Part shown: positions 1-7,285 of the stretch, in pieces
How positions within the stretch are numbered: position 1 is the first letter of the stretch
Layout of the letters: each line of letters begins with the position of its first letter
Assembly (NCBI GenBank): GCA_027044845.1
Contig: JALUBM010000258.1
Location: 1 to 15,069, forward strand
Direction: 5' to 3'
DNA: 15,069 nucleotides
Source: Sulfurimonas sp.
Lineage (GTDB): Bacteria; Campylobacterota; Campylobacteria; Campylobacterales; Sulfurimonadaceae
Notes under the pieces: generated by a model
The model's input: only the letters and a program-made list of their open reading frames with translations
What the model was told of the DNA's origin: nothing
The model's database searches: none
Translations under genes and position numbers: made by a program

Positions 1-688
1 ATATTTCTCCTTTAAGTTCTTTGTCGTATGTTTTTTGCATTTTTATTCTTAAATCTTTTAACCAGTTTGGGTTACTTTTATCTGCAATAAATGAGTCTAA
101 AAATATAACTTTTATATTTCTCGGTACATAATAAAAACGTTTAATATCATAACATTTTGCAGTTTCTATCAAAACTACAGGCTGTACCTTGAGCTTATAT
201 TGGTCTGCTATAACTTTTGCCCCAGATTTAAAGGGGAGCATTTTATCACCTCTTGAACGAGTGCCTTCAGGAAAAATTGTAATGACTCTTTTTTTCTTAA
301 GTCTATCTTTTGCAGCACGCAACAGCTTGATTAAAGATGTTTTACTTTCTCTTTCTACCTCTATATCTTCAGGCATACTCATAGCAAGCCCAAAAAAAGG
401 GATTTCAAAGAGTGCTTTTTTTGCAACCCATGTAATATCTTTATTGGTTATTGTTTCCATAACTCCAATGTCCAAATCGCTTTGATGATTAATAAGAAAC
501 ATTTGTGCATCAGGGTCTTCTTTCCCTTTAATCTTGGTAGAAAAAAATGTTGTGAGTTTTATGAACCATGCCGCTGTTTTTCTGGCATAAGGACGGGGTA
601 AAATTGGATACATTATTATTGAGAAAGTTAATCCTGTAAATATTATGAATGTGGCATACGCCCAACTAATATGAGCAAGTATCTTCAT
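1..688 (-). CDS. plsC: 1-acyl-sn-glycerol-3-phosphate acyltransferase (PlsC family), C-terminus cut by window edge
   Basis: This is an open minus-strand frame of 229 codons with no stop before base 1. The product should acylate lysophosphatidic acid to phosphatidic acid at the inner face of the cytoplasmic membrane. Visible signatures are an N-terminal hydrophobic segment (about residues 8-30), the catalytic motif I NHQSDLD at residues 67-73 (His68 and Asp73 form HxxxxD), and the substrate-binding motif FPEGTRSRG at 139-147. PlsC proteins are usually about 230-250 residues, so only a short tail should be missing. The ATG at 688 overlaps the end of the upstream SH3/membrane protein gene by 23 bases, so the gene is probably the last or a late member of the ctpA-pur operon and translationally coupled. 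No strong Shine-Dalgarno sequence is seen (GGGTAAAAG precedes the ATG). Family assignment is secure. The acyl donor (acyl-CoA or acyl-ACP) cannot be told from sequence. Confidence 0.9.
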   Translation of the reverse strand, partial: MKILAHISWAYATFIIFTGLTFSIIMYPILPRPYARKTAAWFIKLTTFFSTKIKGKEDPDAQMFLINHQSDLDIGVMETITNKDITWVAKKALFEIPFFGLAMSMPEDIEVERESKTSLIKLLRAAKDRLKKKRVITIFPEGTRSRGDKMLPFKSGAKVIADQYKLKVQPVVLIETAKCYDIKRFYYVPRNIKVIFLDSFIADKSNPNWLKDLRIKMQKTYDKELKGEI

Positions 689-1712
689 CTTTTACCCAGC
701 CTATTTTATTGTTTGTTAGTTTTACTTTTATAAAGTTTTGTACTTTGCCTTCTTCTATTAAATGGTATTGCGTTTGTGTAGTTTCAAATATTGTACCATT
801 TTCTACGGGCAGTAAACGAATTTTTGTTCCTTGCTTAATACATACCTTTTGTTGTGGTATTGCGAGATATATAATATAAATCAACGGTATAATAATAAAA
901 GTCAGATAAAAAGTTTTACGTCGTATCAGAATGATGATAAAACCAAGGAATGCAATAGCAGCGGCTATATACATTTTAATTGTATCATGAGACTGGTCTC
1001 TGGGACGCAGATCACTTTGTGTTGTAACGCTATCATCATTGACTATGATAGGAATTGTTACAGATGTGTAATCGTTTTTCAATAAATTAAAGTAAGAAAA
1101 AGAGAAATTTTCTATTTTTTTGTTTATAATAAGAAAATAGGTGATTTTTGCATCGGTGTAATTGCCTGATGTCGACTCTATCCCTTGCTTATAAACATTG
1201 TTGAAGTGCATTTTATTTATATCGCAGTTTTGTGCGGAAGCAATAAAAATAACTATGTTATGGGTATTATCATAAACAGTTGTCTTATACTCTTTAAGTG
1301 TAAAATTATTTGCAATAATATTTGAAAAGTTTTTACTGGGATTAAGTGCAATAACATTGAGTTTAGAACCTTTAAGCACTGTAGCATTATAGTCATTTGG
1401 TGCCATCAAAAAAGCTTCTACATCGGGGATTCTCGCTTTATTTTGTATCGCTTGCATATGAAAAGTGTCATAATAATACTTTCCTTTTTGCACACGCTGA
1501 GGAGATTTATCAAGTATTTCTAATCCATTATGGTTAGAAAATTCATATAAAACATCGTCAAAGTTTTTTACGGTTGATAATGTTTTATATGTAACAGGAA
1601 AAATTTCACCTTTAATTACTCTTTGGGGAATTTCATCATAACTGATATAAATCACTTTACCTGCAAAAAGTGAGGAGATAAAAATGAGAGTAAATAAAAG
1701 TGCTTTTATCAC
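666..1712 (-). CDS. Secreted/membrane protein with two central TM helices and a C-terminal SH3-like domain, function unknown
   Basis: The 348-residue protein starts with a Sec-type signal peptide (hydrophobic residues 2-17). A beta-rich extracytoplasmic region of about 225 residues follows. Two closely spaced transmembrane helices sit at about 247-264 and 268-284, separated by an RRK turn, and a C-terminal segment of about 60 residues (290-347) resembles a bacterial SH3 domain ('...KVQNFIKVKL...GWVKDED'). The layout of signal peptide, beta domains, TM and tail recalls BatD-like oxygen-tolerance proteins, but I see no diagnostic motif, so this is only a resemblance. The ATG overlaps the stop of purQ by 4 bases (ATGA), so the two are translationally coupled, and the 3' end overlaps plsC. 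With the SH3 placed after the second helix, the topology depends on whether the signal peptide is cleaved. If it is, both N-domain and SH3 domain lie in the periplasm, consistent with an envelope or peptidoglycan role. Confidence 0.75.
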   Translation of the reverse strand: MIKALLFTLIFISSLFAGKVIYISYDEIPQRVIKGEIFPVTYKTLSTVKNFDDVLYEFSNHNGLEILDKSPQRVQKGKYYYDTFHMQAIQNKARIPDVEAFLMAPNDYNATVLKGSKLNVIALNPSKNFSNIIANNFTLKEYKTTVYDNTHNIVIFIASAQNCDINKMHFNNVYKQGIESTSGNYTDAKITYFLIINKKIENFSFSYFNLLKNDYTSVTIPIIVNDDSVTTQSDLRPRDQSHDTIKMYIAAAIAFLGFIIILIRRKTFYLTFIIIPLIYIIYLAIPQQKVCIKQGTKIRLLPVENGTIFETTQTQYHLIEEGKVQNFIKVKLTNNKIGWVKDEDTCSY

Positions 1713-2383
1713 GACGCTAAAAAACCTTGGAGCATTTTTATTCCGTCATCACTGCCTAAAAGAGTCTCTATTGCACGCTCAGGATGTGGCATAAGACCGA
1801 AAATATTTTTTTCTTTATTGCAAACACCTGCAATACTTGCAACACTGCCATTAGGATTTTTTATTTCACCGTTTGCATCCGTATATTTCAGAAGAATTTG
1901 TCCATTTACTTCAAGTTCTTTTAAGCCTGCGTCATCTATATAGTAATTCCCGTCATGGTGAGCAATAGGAATATTGATGACATCACCAGTATTTAATTTT
2001 TCTAAAAAAACATTTTCATTATTTTCTACTTTTAAATAATGATATTTTGAGATAAAGTGTAGCCCTTTGTTACGTTTAAGTGCACCAGGGAGGAGTCTTG
2101 CTTCTGTCAAAACTTGAAAACCATTGCATATCCCCAATACTTTTCCTCCATTGTTCGCATAGGTATTAATGGCAGACATTACGGGAGAAAATTTTGCAAT
2201 AGCACCACTTCTAAGATAATCACCGTATGAAAATCCTCCTGCAATGACTAATAAATCTGTATCTTCTGGAATAGTAGTAGATTTATGCCATATAATTTGA
2301 GTTATAGCACCAAGTTTTTCAAAAGCATACTGCGTATCATATTCACAGTTTGTTCCAGGAAATTGTAAAATTGAAATTTTCAT
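1709..2383 (-). CDS. purQ: Phosphoribosylformylglycinamidine synthase, glutaminase subunit PurQ
   Basis: This is a class I glutamine amidotransferase of 224 residues, the usual length for the stand-alone PurQ of the three-part FGAM synthase (PurL-PurQ-PurS). It releases ammonia from glutamine for the fourth step of IMP synthesis. The triad is visible: nucleophile Cys86 in LGICNGFQ, His200 and Glu202 in MPHPERA. The N-terminus has the PurQ signature QFPGTNCE and the oxyanion-strand AGGFSYGDYLRSG. The start codon overlaps the purS stop by one base (TAATG), and its own end overlaps the next gene by 4, so purS and purQ are tightly coupled. The large subunit purL is not in this window. Confidence 0.97.
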   Translation of the reverse strand: MKISILQFPGTNCEYDTQYAFEKLGAITQIIWHKSTTIPEDTDLLVIAGGFSYGDYLRSGAIAKFSPVMSAINTYANNGGKVLGICNGFQVLTEARLLPGALKRNKGLHFISKYHYLKVENNENVFLEKLNTGDVINIPIAHHDGNYYIDDAGLKELEVNGQILLKYTDANGEIKNPNGSVASIAGVCNKEKNIFGLMPHPERAIETLLGSDDGIKMLQGFLAS

Positions 2384-2622
2384 TATATAAGCTCTATTGT
2401 ATAATCTTCAATGACTGTATTTGCCAAAAGTTCTTCACACATTTTTGTAACATCACTCATTGCTTTTGCTTTATCTGTTCCATTGAGTTGTAAAACAATT
2501 TGTTTTCCGATACGAACATCTTCTACATTGTCAAACTTAAGTGAATTAAGTGCATGATGCACAGCTTTTCCTTGAGAGTCTAATACACCTGCTTTTAAAA
2601 ATACATTTACTATTGCTTTCAT
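2383..2622 (-). CDS. purS: Phosphoribosylformylglycinamidine synthase, PurS subunit
   Basis: This 79-residue protein has the PurS fold signature: an N-terminal strand (AIVNVFLKAGVLD), the segment QGKAVHHALNSL, and a strand containing VRIGKQIVLQL. PurS bridges PurQ and PurL in the FGAM synthase complex of Gram-positive bacteria, archaea and Campylobacterota and helps channel ammonia. Its presence implies the small-PurL type of enzyme rather than the large fused PurL of enterics. A Shine-Dalgarno AGGAAAG lies upstream of the ATG, inside the end of purC, and only four bases separate the two genes. Confidence 0.95.
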   Translation of the reverse strand: MKAIVNVFLKAGVLDSQGKAVHHALNSLKFDNVEDVRIGKQIVLQLNGTDKAKAMSDVTKMCEELLANTVIEDYTIELI

Positions 2623-2626
2623 TCTG

Positions 2627-3340
2627 CTACTTTCCTAAAATTCTATTTAATACTTGCTCGTAGGCTACTGTTAATCCGCCAAGTCCTTGACGAAATCTGT
2701 CTTTATCCATTTTTTCACCACTTTTTATATCCCAGAAACGACAATTGTCTGGTGAAATTTCATCAATAAGAATGATGTTTCCGTCTTTGTCTTTTCCAAA
2801 TTCAAGTTTAAAATCAACTAGATTAAGACCTTTTTGTGCAAAATAAGGCTTGAGTATATCATTGATTTGTCTTGCCATACGACGAAGCTTGTCAAGCTCA
2901 TCTTGAAAATCAACAAGTCCAAGAATAAGAGCATGCTGATCATTAAGCTTAGGGTCACCGAGTGCATCATCTTTATAATCAAACTCTACTAGAGTAAAAG
3001 GTAATACTGTTCCATCTTCAATACCAAGATTACGAGTAAGACTTCCTGTGGCAATATTACGAACAATAACTTCAATCATAATAACATCAACTTTTTTATG
3101 AAGCATATGGTTGTCATCTAACATTTTAACAAAGTGAGTCGGAATACCGTTTTCTTCTAAAAGCTTAAATAACTCCGTTGAAATTTTATTGTTTAGTGCA
3201 CCTTTACCTGCTTCACTTGACTTTTTTTCACCATTAAACGCTGTTAAATCATCTTTAAACTCAGAAATAACCAAGTTTTCATCTTCTGTTAAAAATAATT
3301 TTTTTGCCTTGCCTTCGTAAAGTAAATCCCTTTTTTCCAT
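2627..3340 (-). CDS. purC: Phosphoribosylaminoimidazole-succinocarboxamide synthase (SAICAR synthetase)
   Basis: PurC joins CAIR and aspartate with ATP to make SAICAR. I start it at the ATG at 3340, which gives 237 residues beginning [16 protein letters not shown], the normal N-terminus of the family, and is preceded by AAAGGA at a sensible distance. A longer frame reaches 3388 but would add 16 atypical residues and overlap ctpA. Family motifs include LYEGKAKK, the nucleotide-site region with [24 protein letters not shown] and the signature [14 protein letters not shown]. The gene follows the ctpA stop by 7 bases and precedes purS by 4, so one transcript is expected. Confidence 0.96.
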   Translation of the reverse strand: MEKRDLLYEGKAKKLFLTEDENLVISEFKDDLTAFNGEKKSSEAGKGALNNKISTELFKLLEENGIPTHFVKMLDDNHMLHKKVDVIMIEVIVRNIATGSLTRNLGIEDGTVLPFTLVEFDYKDDALGDPKLNDQHALILGLVDFQDELDKLRRMARQINDILKPYFAQKGLNLVDFKLEFGKDKDGNIILIDEISPDNCRFWDIKSGEKMDKDRFRQGLGGLTVAYEQVLNRILGK

Positions 3341-3347
3341 TGACTTT

Positions 3348-4658
3348 TTATCCTTTTGTAATGATAAGAGCTTTGATAATATCAACACCTTCTTTAAGTT
3401 GAAGATCTTTATCTAGCATTTTTGGTGTAATTATATCTTTTTTATCTTTTTTATCTTCTTTAATTTTTGCTTTTTTTCCATCAACTTTTGCAAGTTCTTT
3501 TTTGAGATGTGCTTTTAAATCGGCTTCTTTAATAGCAAATTCATTTTTGTAAGTTTTAAGTTCACCTGGAAGTACTTTTATGTCAGGTTTGACACCGACT
3601 GCTTGAATGGTTCTTCCGCTTGGAAGATAATATCGTGCAATAGTGAGTTTAATAGCTTCAGTTTTTGTAATTGGCAGTACAACTTGTACGCTTCCTTTTC
3701 CAAAAGTATTTTCACCAACTAATACTGCTCGTTTATGGTCTTGCAAGGCACCACTGACGATTTCACTTGCACTTGCACTTCCTCCGTTAACTAAAACAAC
3801 TAAAGGAACTTTTGTAAGTGTATTAGCTCTATGTGCCATATATGTTTTTGTTTCTTCTTTACGGCGTCCTTTTTGCGAAACTATAATACCTTTATTAACA
3901 AAAGTATCAACTAAACCTACGGCTTGGTCAAGTAAACCTCCTGGATTGTTTCGTAAATCCAAAATAATTCCTTTTGTAGTAGCTTTTCTTTTTTTAATCT
4001 CTTTTGTAACGTCTTTTACGACTTTCTTATCAAAACTAGCAATTCGGAGATAGAGTATGTTTTTATTAATGACTTTTGCATGTACTGATTCAATGGTAAT
4101 GATACCTCGAACAATATGTATAGCAAGTGGTTTAATTTCTCCTTTTCTCACAATGAATAGATTTATAGGTTCGCCAACTTTACCACGCATTAATGATACT
4201 GCTTCATCAATAGTCATACCGATTGTTGATTTGTCATCAATTTTTAAAATTATATCACCAGACTTTAGCCCTGCTTTATCTGCGGGAGTACCATCAATAG
4301 GTGCAATAACAGTAAGTGCACCTTCTTTCATACCTACTGTGATTCCAAGACCACCAAACTCTCCATTGGTTTGTACCGTTAATCGTTTGTAGTCTTTTTG
4401 TGTTAAATAATTTGAATGGGCATCAAGATTTTTCATCATGCCATCAAGTGCTTTATTTATGAGTTCATTGATAGTGATTTTATCAACATCATACTGCTGT
4501 ACTATACTAACAACTTTTGTAAACTTTTCTAAAGCTTGAAGTCGTGAAACTTGTGCATCTTTTAGAGAACTTTGTGCGAACAAAGAAGAAGAAAACATAA
4601 GTGCTATTGACGTGGCAACAGATGCAAATCCTAAGGTGATAAATTTTTTATTTTTCAT
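3348..4658 (-). CDS. ctpA: Carboxy-terminal processing protease, S41 family (CtpA/Prc type)
   Basis: This is a 436-residue periplasmic serine protease with a Ser/Lys dyad. It has an N-terminal signal peptide (hydrophobic 8-28, ending SLFAQS), a short helical cap, a PDZ domain (about 98-185, with carboxylate-binding loop GGLGITV) and the S41 catalytic domain (about 195-390). By comparison with CtpB-type enzymes the nucleophile is Ser296 in GGSASASEI, the base Lys321 in FGKGSVQ, with Gln325 four residues later. The lysine-rich tail (about 393-420) is low in complexity. Such proteases trim C-termini of envelope proteins and can control peptidoglycan hydrolases. It is the first gene of the leftward operon, with a TATAAT box 34-39 bases upstream of its ATG. 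Cotranscription with purine genes is a linkage with no obvious metabolic logic. Confidence 0.95.
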   Translation of the reverse strand: MKNKKFITLGFASVATSIALMFSSSLFAQSSLKDAQVSRLQALEKFTKVVSIVQQYDVDKITINELINKALDGMMKNLDAHSNYLTQKDYKRLTVQTNGEFGGLGITVGMKEGALTVIAPIDGTPADKAGLKSGDIILKIDDKSTIGMTIDEAVSLMRGKVGEPINLFIVRKGEIKPLAIHIVRGIITIESVHAKVINKNILYLRIASFDKKVVKDVTKEIKKRKATTKGIILDLRNNPGGLLDQAVGLVDTFVNKGIIVSQKGRRKEETKTYMAHRANTLTKVPLVVLVNGGSASASEIVSGALQDHKRAVLVGENTFGKGSVQVVLPITKTEAIKLTIARYYLPSGRTIQAVGVKPDIKVLPGELKTYKNEFAIKEADLKAHLKKELAKVDGKKAKIKEDKKDKKDIITPKMLDKDLQLKEGVDIIKALIITKG

Positions 4659-4691
4659 GATAAACCTACTATTGATTTTTTTAAAGAGGCT

Positions 4692-4697
4692 ATTATA
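4692..4697 (-). promoter_or_regulatory. Probable -10 box of the ctpA-purCSQ operon promoter
   Basis: On the minus strand the sequence reads GGTATAATAG, an exact TATAAT placed 34-39 bases before the ctpA ATG at 4658. No convincing -35 hexamer is present at 17 bases. That is common in Campylobacterota, where sigma-70 promoters often rely on the -10 and upstream AT-rich tracts. Inferred by inspection only. Confidence 0.5.
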
Positions 4698-4751
4698 CCA
4701 ATAGTTGATAAATGGGTTTACAATAAGTACTTAGTATACTTTTATATGAAG

Positions 4752-4757
4752 TATGAT
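4752..4757 (+). promoter_or_regulatory. Candidate -10 box for aroK-thioredoxin-hisD
   Basis: TATGAT (five of six matches to TATAAT) lies 41-46 bases upstream of the aroK ATG in the 139-base divergent spacer between ctpA and aroK. No clear -35 is seen. It is the best plus-strand candidate in the spacer but a weak call on its own. Confidence 0.3.
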
Positions 4758-4797
4758 AGAATCATGTCCAAAGAAGTAAAACTACATGGGATGGTAA

Positions 4798-5313
4798 ATG
4801 AAAAACATTGTATTGATAGGTTTTATGGGTGTAGGTAAAGGGAGTGTAGCCAGAGAAATTGTTAGAAATTCTGATTATATTGCCATAGATACCGATGACC
4901 TTATAGAGAGTATGGAAAACAGAAAGATTAAGATGATATTTGAAAAAGAAGGTGAAAAATATTTTCGTAAATTAGAAAAACATGTCGCAAAATGGTTGGA
5001 AAAAAGTGTGCATGATACGCTTATCTCTACTGGCGGTGGATTTTATATGCAGGAAAATTTAAAAAAAATAGGTACAATTATACTGTTAGATTCTCCTTTT
5101 GAAGCAATTATGAAAAGAATTAAAGAGCATCCTAATGCGGAAAAAAAATTAAAGAAGAGACCACTTCTTAAAAATTTAAAAGAAGCAAAAGAGCTTTATA
5201 ATGAAAGACGTTCAGGATATTTGGAACTTGCAGATATAATTATAGATGTGACAAATAAAAATCCTGAGATATGTGCAAAAGAAATTTTAAAAAAGGTAAA
5301 AAAATATGCGTAA
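4798..5313 (+). CDS. aroK: Shikimate kinase
   Basis: AroK phosphorylates shikimate at the 3-hydroxyl with ATP, a late common step of aromatic amino acid synthesis. The protein has 171 residues, a typical size. It shows the P-loop GFMGVGKGS (8-16), the DTDD motif (Asp31, Asp33, Asp34) for magnesium and shikimate, an arginine in YFRKLE (about 57), the shikimate-binding STGGG (about 78-82), and the lid/arginine segment KKRPLL plus ERRSGYLELAD near the end. An oddity is that the residue directly after the P-loop lysine is Gly15, where shikimate kinases normally carry the Ser/Thr that coordinates magnesium. Ser16 follows it, giving an adenylate-kinase-like GKG[ST] pattern. The end overlaps the next gene by 8 bases. 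Confidence 0.93.
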   Translation: MKNIVLIGFMGVGKGSVAREIVRNSDYIAIDTDDLIESMENRKIKMIFEKEGEKYFRKLEKHVAKWLEKSVHDTLISTGGGFYMQENLKKIGTIILLDSPFEAIMKRIKEHPNAEKKLKKRPLLKNLKEAKELYNERRSGYLELADIIIDVTNKNPEICAKEILKKVKKYA

Positions 5314-5743
5314 AATAGTATTAATAATGGCATTATTGTTCACAACAATGCTGATGGCAGACGGAATCCACTGGGCAAAAGATTATGAAAGTGGAATAGC
5401 ACAAGCAAAAAAAGAGCATAAACCTGTTATGTTTATTATCTCTAGTCACTCTTGTAAATATTGTCTTCTTTTAGATAGAACAACATTTCATAATCCAAAA
5501 GTAATAAAAGCAGCAAATAGAGATTTTATAGCTATTCGTTCATGGACAGATCAGCACGATTATATTCCTACTGTTCTTGCACAGCATACTCCTGGACTTC
5601 CAGGTATTTGGTTCTTGCTCCCTGATGGAAGTCCAATGTATCAACCTTTATTGGGGTATGTTCAAGCACCTAACTTTATGGGTGCATTGGCTACTGTAAA
5701 AACAGATTTTGATAAATCTAAAAAGAGAGTAATGAAAAAATGA
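5306..5743 (+). CDS. Secreted thioredoxin-fold protein with CKYC active site
   Basis: This is a 145-residue protein with an N-terminal signal peptide (hydrophobic residues 4-18, MADG at the likely cleavage region), so it should act in the periplasm. The mature part resembles the thioredoxin_7/DUF255-like group: a KPVMFIISSHSCKYC strand-helix junction with redox pair Cys50 and Cys53, and a candidate cis-proline loop in TPGLPGIWFLL. A CxxC pair of this kind could reduce or form disulfides, or feed electrons to cytochrome c maturation or a periplasmic reductase; the sequence does not decide. It overlaps aroK by 8 bases and hisD by 4, so its translation is coupled to two amino acid biosynthesis genes, which says little about its own role. 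Confidence 0.8.
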   Translation: MRKIVLIMALLFTTMLMADGIHWAKDYESGIAQAKKEHKPVMFIISSHSCKYCLLLDRTTFHNPKVIKAANRDFIAIRSWTDQHDYIPTVLAQHTPGLPGIWFLLPDGSPMYQPLLGYVQAPNFMGALATVKTDFDKSKKRVMKK

Positions 5744-7029
5744 TATTTGTAAAATCAATTGATAGCGATTTTAGTCAAAAATTTGATGAACTTTTAACTC
5801 GTGGGAAGATGGATATAGCTCATGTGAGTGGTATTGTTGGTGGTATCATAGATGAAATTAAAAATAATGGTAACTCTGCACTCAAAGAACATATTTCTAA
5901 ATTTGACAAATGGAGACCTGCTTCAGATTCTGATTTGAAAATTTCAACAGATTTAATGGCACAGGCGTATGAAAACATAGATGAAAAGTTAAAAGCTTCT
6001 TTGCATCTTGCTTATGATAGAATTAAAGCTTATCATGAAAAGCAAAAACCAAAATCATGGTTTGACACTGAAAATAATGGAACTATTTTAGGACAAAAAG
6101 TGACAGCTGTTGATAGTGCTGGACTTTATATTCCTGGTGGGAAAGCGGCTTATCCCTCTTCATTACTTATGAATGTTATTCCCGCACAGGTTGCAGGTGT
6201 GGAACAGATTGTAATCTGTACGCCTACTCCCGATAATGAGCCAAATGAGTTATTACTTGCTGCGTGTCATTTATGTGGTGTTAGTGAAGTATATAAAGTA
6301 GGTGGTGCCTCTGCAATCGCTGCTATGGCTTACGGAACAGAAACAATTCCTAAAGTAGATGTCATAACAGGTCCGGGAAATATTTTTGTAGCAACTGCTA
6401 AGAAAATGGTTTTTGGTGAAGTAAATATAGATATGATAGCAGGACCAAGTGAAATTGGTGTTTTAGCAGATGAAAGTGCAAATGCAAATCATTTAGCGAT
6501 AGATTTACTTTCTCAGGCAGAACATGATGAAATGGCAAGTTCTATTTTAATTACATCTTCACAAAAATTGGCAGATGCAGTAAAAATAGAGATAGAAAAT
6601 TGGCTTTTAAAACTTCCTCGTCAAGAGATTGCAAGAAAATCTATTGACGAACGAGGGGCTATCATTGTTGCAAAAGATATGGATGAAGCCATAGTGCTTA
6701 TGAATAAAATAGCACCTGAACATCTTGAAGTGGCTACTGTGAGTCCTTTTGAACTTTTGCCTTATATTAAACATGCAGGAGCTATATTTTTAGGGCATAA
6801 CACTCCAGAAGCTATAGGTGATTATGTTGCTGGACCAAATCATACTTTACCAACAGGAGGAACAGCAAAATTTTATTCTCCCTTAAGTGTTGAGAATTTT
6901 ATGAAAAAAAGTTCTATCATTTCATTTAGTAAAAATGCTATAAATAAAATCGGAAAAGAGTGTGCACTTATTGCAAATACTGAAGGCTTAACTGCACATG
7001 AAGCATCTGTCCTTGTTCGTATGAAATAA
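5740..7029 (+). CDS. hisD: Histidinol dehydrogenase
   Basis: HisD performs the last two steps of histidine synthesis, oxidising L-histidinol to histidine with two NAD+ and a zinc ion. The length of 429 residues is standard. The expected residues align almost at E. coli numbering: zinc ligands Gln259 and His262 (SQAEHDE), Asp361 (IGDYVAGPNH) and His420 (GLTAHEA), and the acid/base pair Glu327-His328 (APEHLEV). Other signatures are GLYIPGGKAAYPSS and TGPGNIFVATAKK. It starts in an ATGA overlap with the thioredoxin-fold gene. It is the last gene of this block and is followed by an AT-rich hairpin. Confidence 0.97.
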   Translation: MIFVKSIDSDFSQKFDELLTRGKMDIAHVSGIVGGIIDEIKNNGNSALKEHISKFDKWRPASDSDLKISTDLMAQAYENIDEKLKASLHLAYDRIKAYHEKQKPKSWFDTENNGTILGQKVTAVDSAGLYIPGGKAAYPSSLLMNVIPAQVAGVEQIVICTPTPDNEPNELLLAACHLCGVSEVYKVGGASAIAAMAYGTETIPKVDVITGPGNIFVATAKKMVFGEVNIDMIAGPSEIGVLADESANANHLAIDLLSQAEHDEMASSILITSSQKLADAVKIEIENWLLKLPRQEIARKSIDERGAIIVAKDMDEAIVLMNKIAPEHLEVATVSPFELLPYIKHAGAIFLGHNTPEAIGDYVAGPNHTLPTGGTAKFYSPLSVENFMKKSSIISFSKNAINKIGKECALIANTEGLTAHEASVLVRMK

Positions 7030-7053
7030 AAATTGTGCTAAAATTGCTATAAG

Positions 7054-7092
7054 TATTTTTAATATTTATAGTAATTATAAGTATTAAAAATA
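7054..7092 (+). terminator. Long AT-rich hairpin after hisD (possible terminator or transcript end)
   Basis: Bases 7054-7070 pair with 7076-7092 as a 17-base-pair stem (one G-U wobble) around the 5-base loop GTAAT, starting 25 bases after the hisD stop codon. The stem is almost entirely A-T and is not followed by a clean run of T, so it is not a textbook intrinsic terminator. It could stabilise or end the hisD transcript, act on either strand because it is symmetric, or be a protein-binding palindrome upstream of the molybdoenzyme operon. Confidence 0.45.
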
Positions 7093-7160
7093 TAAATAAT
7101 TCTAAAATACACATATTTCAAAAATAATCAAATTCTTATCACTCTTTTATAACCTATTTA

Positions 7161-7173
7161 AGCTAACTTAGCT
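7161..7173. promoter_or_regulatory. Palindrome AGCTAACTTAGCT upstream of the molybdoenzyme operon
   Basis: This is a perfect 6-1-6 inverted repeat (AGCTAA-C-TTAGCT) that also forms a direct repeat of AGCTAA nine bases apart (7161 and 7170). It sits 113 bases before the start of the B subunit, just after a weak TATAAC (7148-7153). It could be an operator for a dimeric regulator. The regulator is not encoded in the window and the role is inferred from symmetry and position only. Confidence 0.3.
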
Positions 7174-7187
7174 AATATTGTTGTAGT

Positions 7188-7225
7188 AAAAAAAGCTCAA
7201 CATGCCGTGCATAAGGGCTTCTTTT
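7188..7225 (+). promoter_or_regulatory. Nested stem-loop in the leader of the molybdoenzyme operon
   Basis: An outer stem pairs AAGCTC (7193-7198) with GGGCTT (7215-7220), one G-U pair included. Flanking A and T runs extend it past one mismatch. Inside it, ATGC (7202-7205) pairs with GCAT (7209-7212) around CGT. A run of four T follows at 7222-7225. The 3' arm can alternatively pair downstream: GGCTT with AAGCC (7259-7263), or CTTCTTT (7218-7224) with the Shine-Dalgarno AAAGGAG (7274-7280). This would suit an attenuator or a translation switch. It matches no riboswitch class I recognise. Confidence 0.3.
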
Positions 7226-7244
7226 AATGTTAATAAATCGTAGT

Positions 7245-7250
7245 TATAAA
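7245..7250 (+). promoter_or_regulatory. Candidate -10 box close to the B-subunit gene
   Basis: TATAAA within AGTTATAAATC lies 36-41 bases before the ATG at 7286. If used, the leader would be about 30 bases and the nested stem-loop at 7188-7225 would be DNA-level sequence, not RNA. The alternative TATAAC at 7148-7153 would place the stem-loop in the transcript. Neither has a good -35. Confidence 0.2.
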
Positions 7251-7273
7251 TCTTAATTAAGCCGTGATTGGCC

Positions 7274-7280
7274 AAAGGAG
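7274..7280 (+). promoter_or_regulatory. Strong ribosome binding site that fixes the B-subunit start
   Basis: AAAGGAG lies five bases before the ATG at 7286. It makes the ATG the start and rules out the in-frame TTG at 7268, which would place the Shine-Dalgarno inside the coding region. The palindrome TTGGCCAA (7268-7275) abuts it. Confidence 0.75.
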
Positions 7281-7285
7281 AATAT

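Noticed and set aside
189..485. Plus-strand open frame of 98 codons
   Set aside because: It is antisense to the PlsC reading frame, which carries clear acyltransferase motifs; the plus-strand translation has no recognisable features.
3341..3388. Upstream extension of purC to an ATG at 3388
   Set aside because: It would overlap ctpA by 41 bases and add a non-family N-terminus; the ATG at 3340 has a good ribosome site and the canonical start of PurC.
3643..4392. Two plus-strand open frames of 136 and 111 codons
   Set aside because: Both are antisense shadows of ctpA, whose signal peptide, PDZ and Ser/Lys dyad are intact.
7268..7285. TTG start for the four-cluster ferredoxin subunit
   Set aside because: The Shine-Dalgarno AAAGGAG lies downstream of it and five bases before the ATG at 7286.
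7030..7285. Known riboswitch (for example molybdenum cofactor) or small RNA gene in the leader
   Set aside because: No recognisable conserved core of a known class was found by eye; only simple inverted repeats can be supported.
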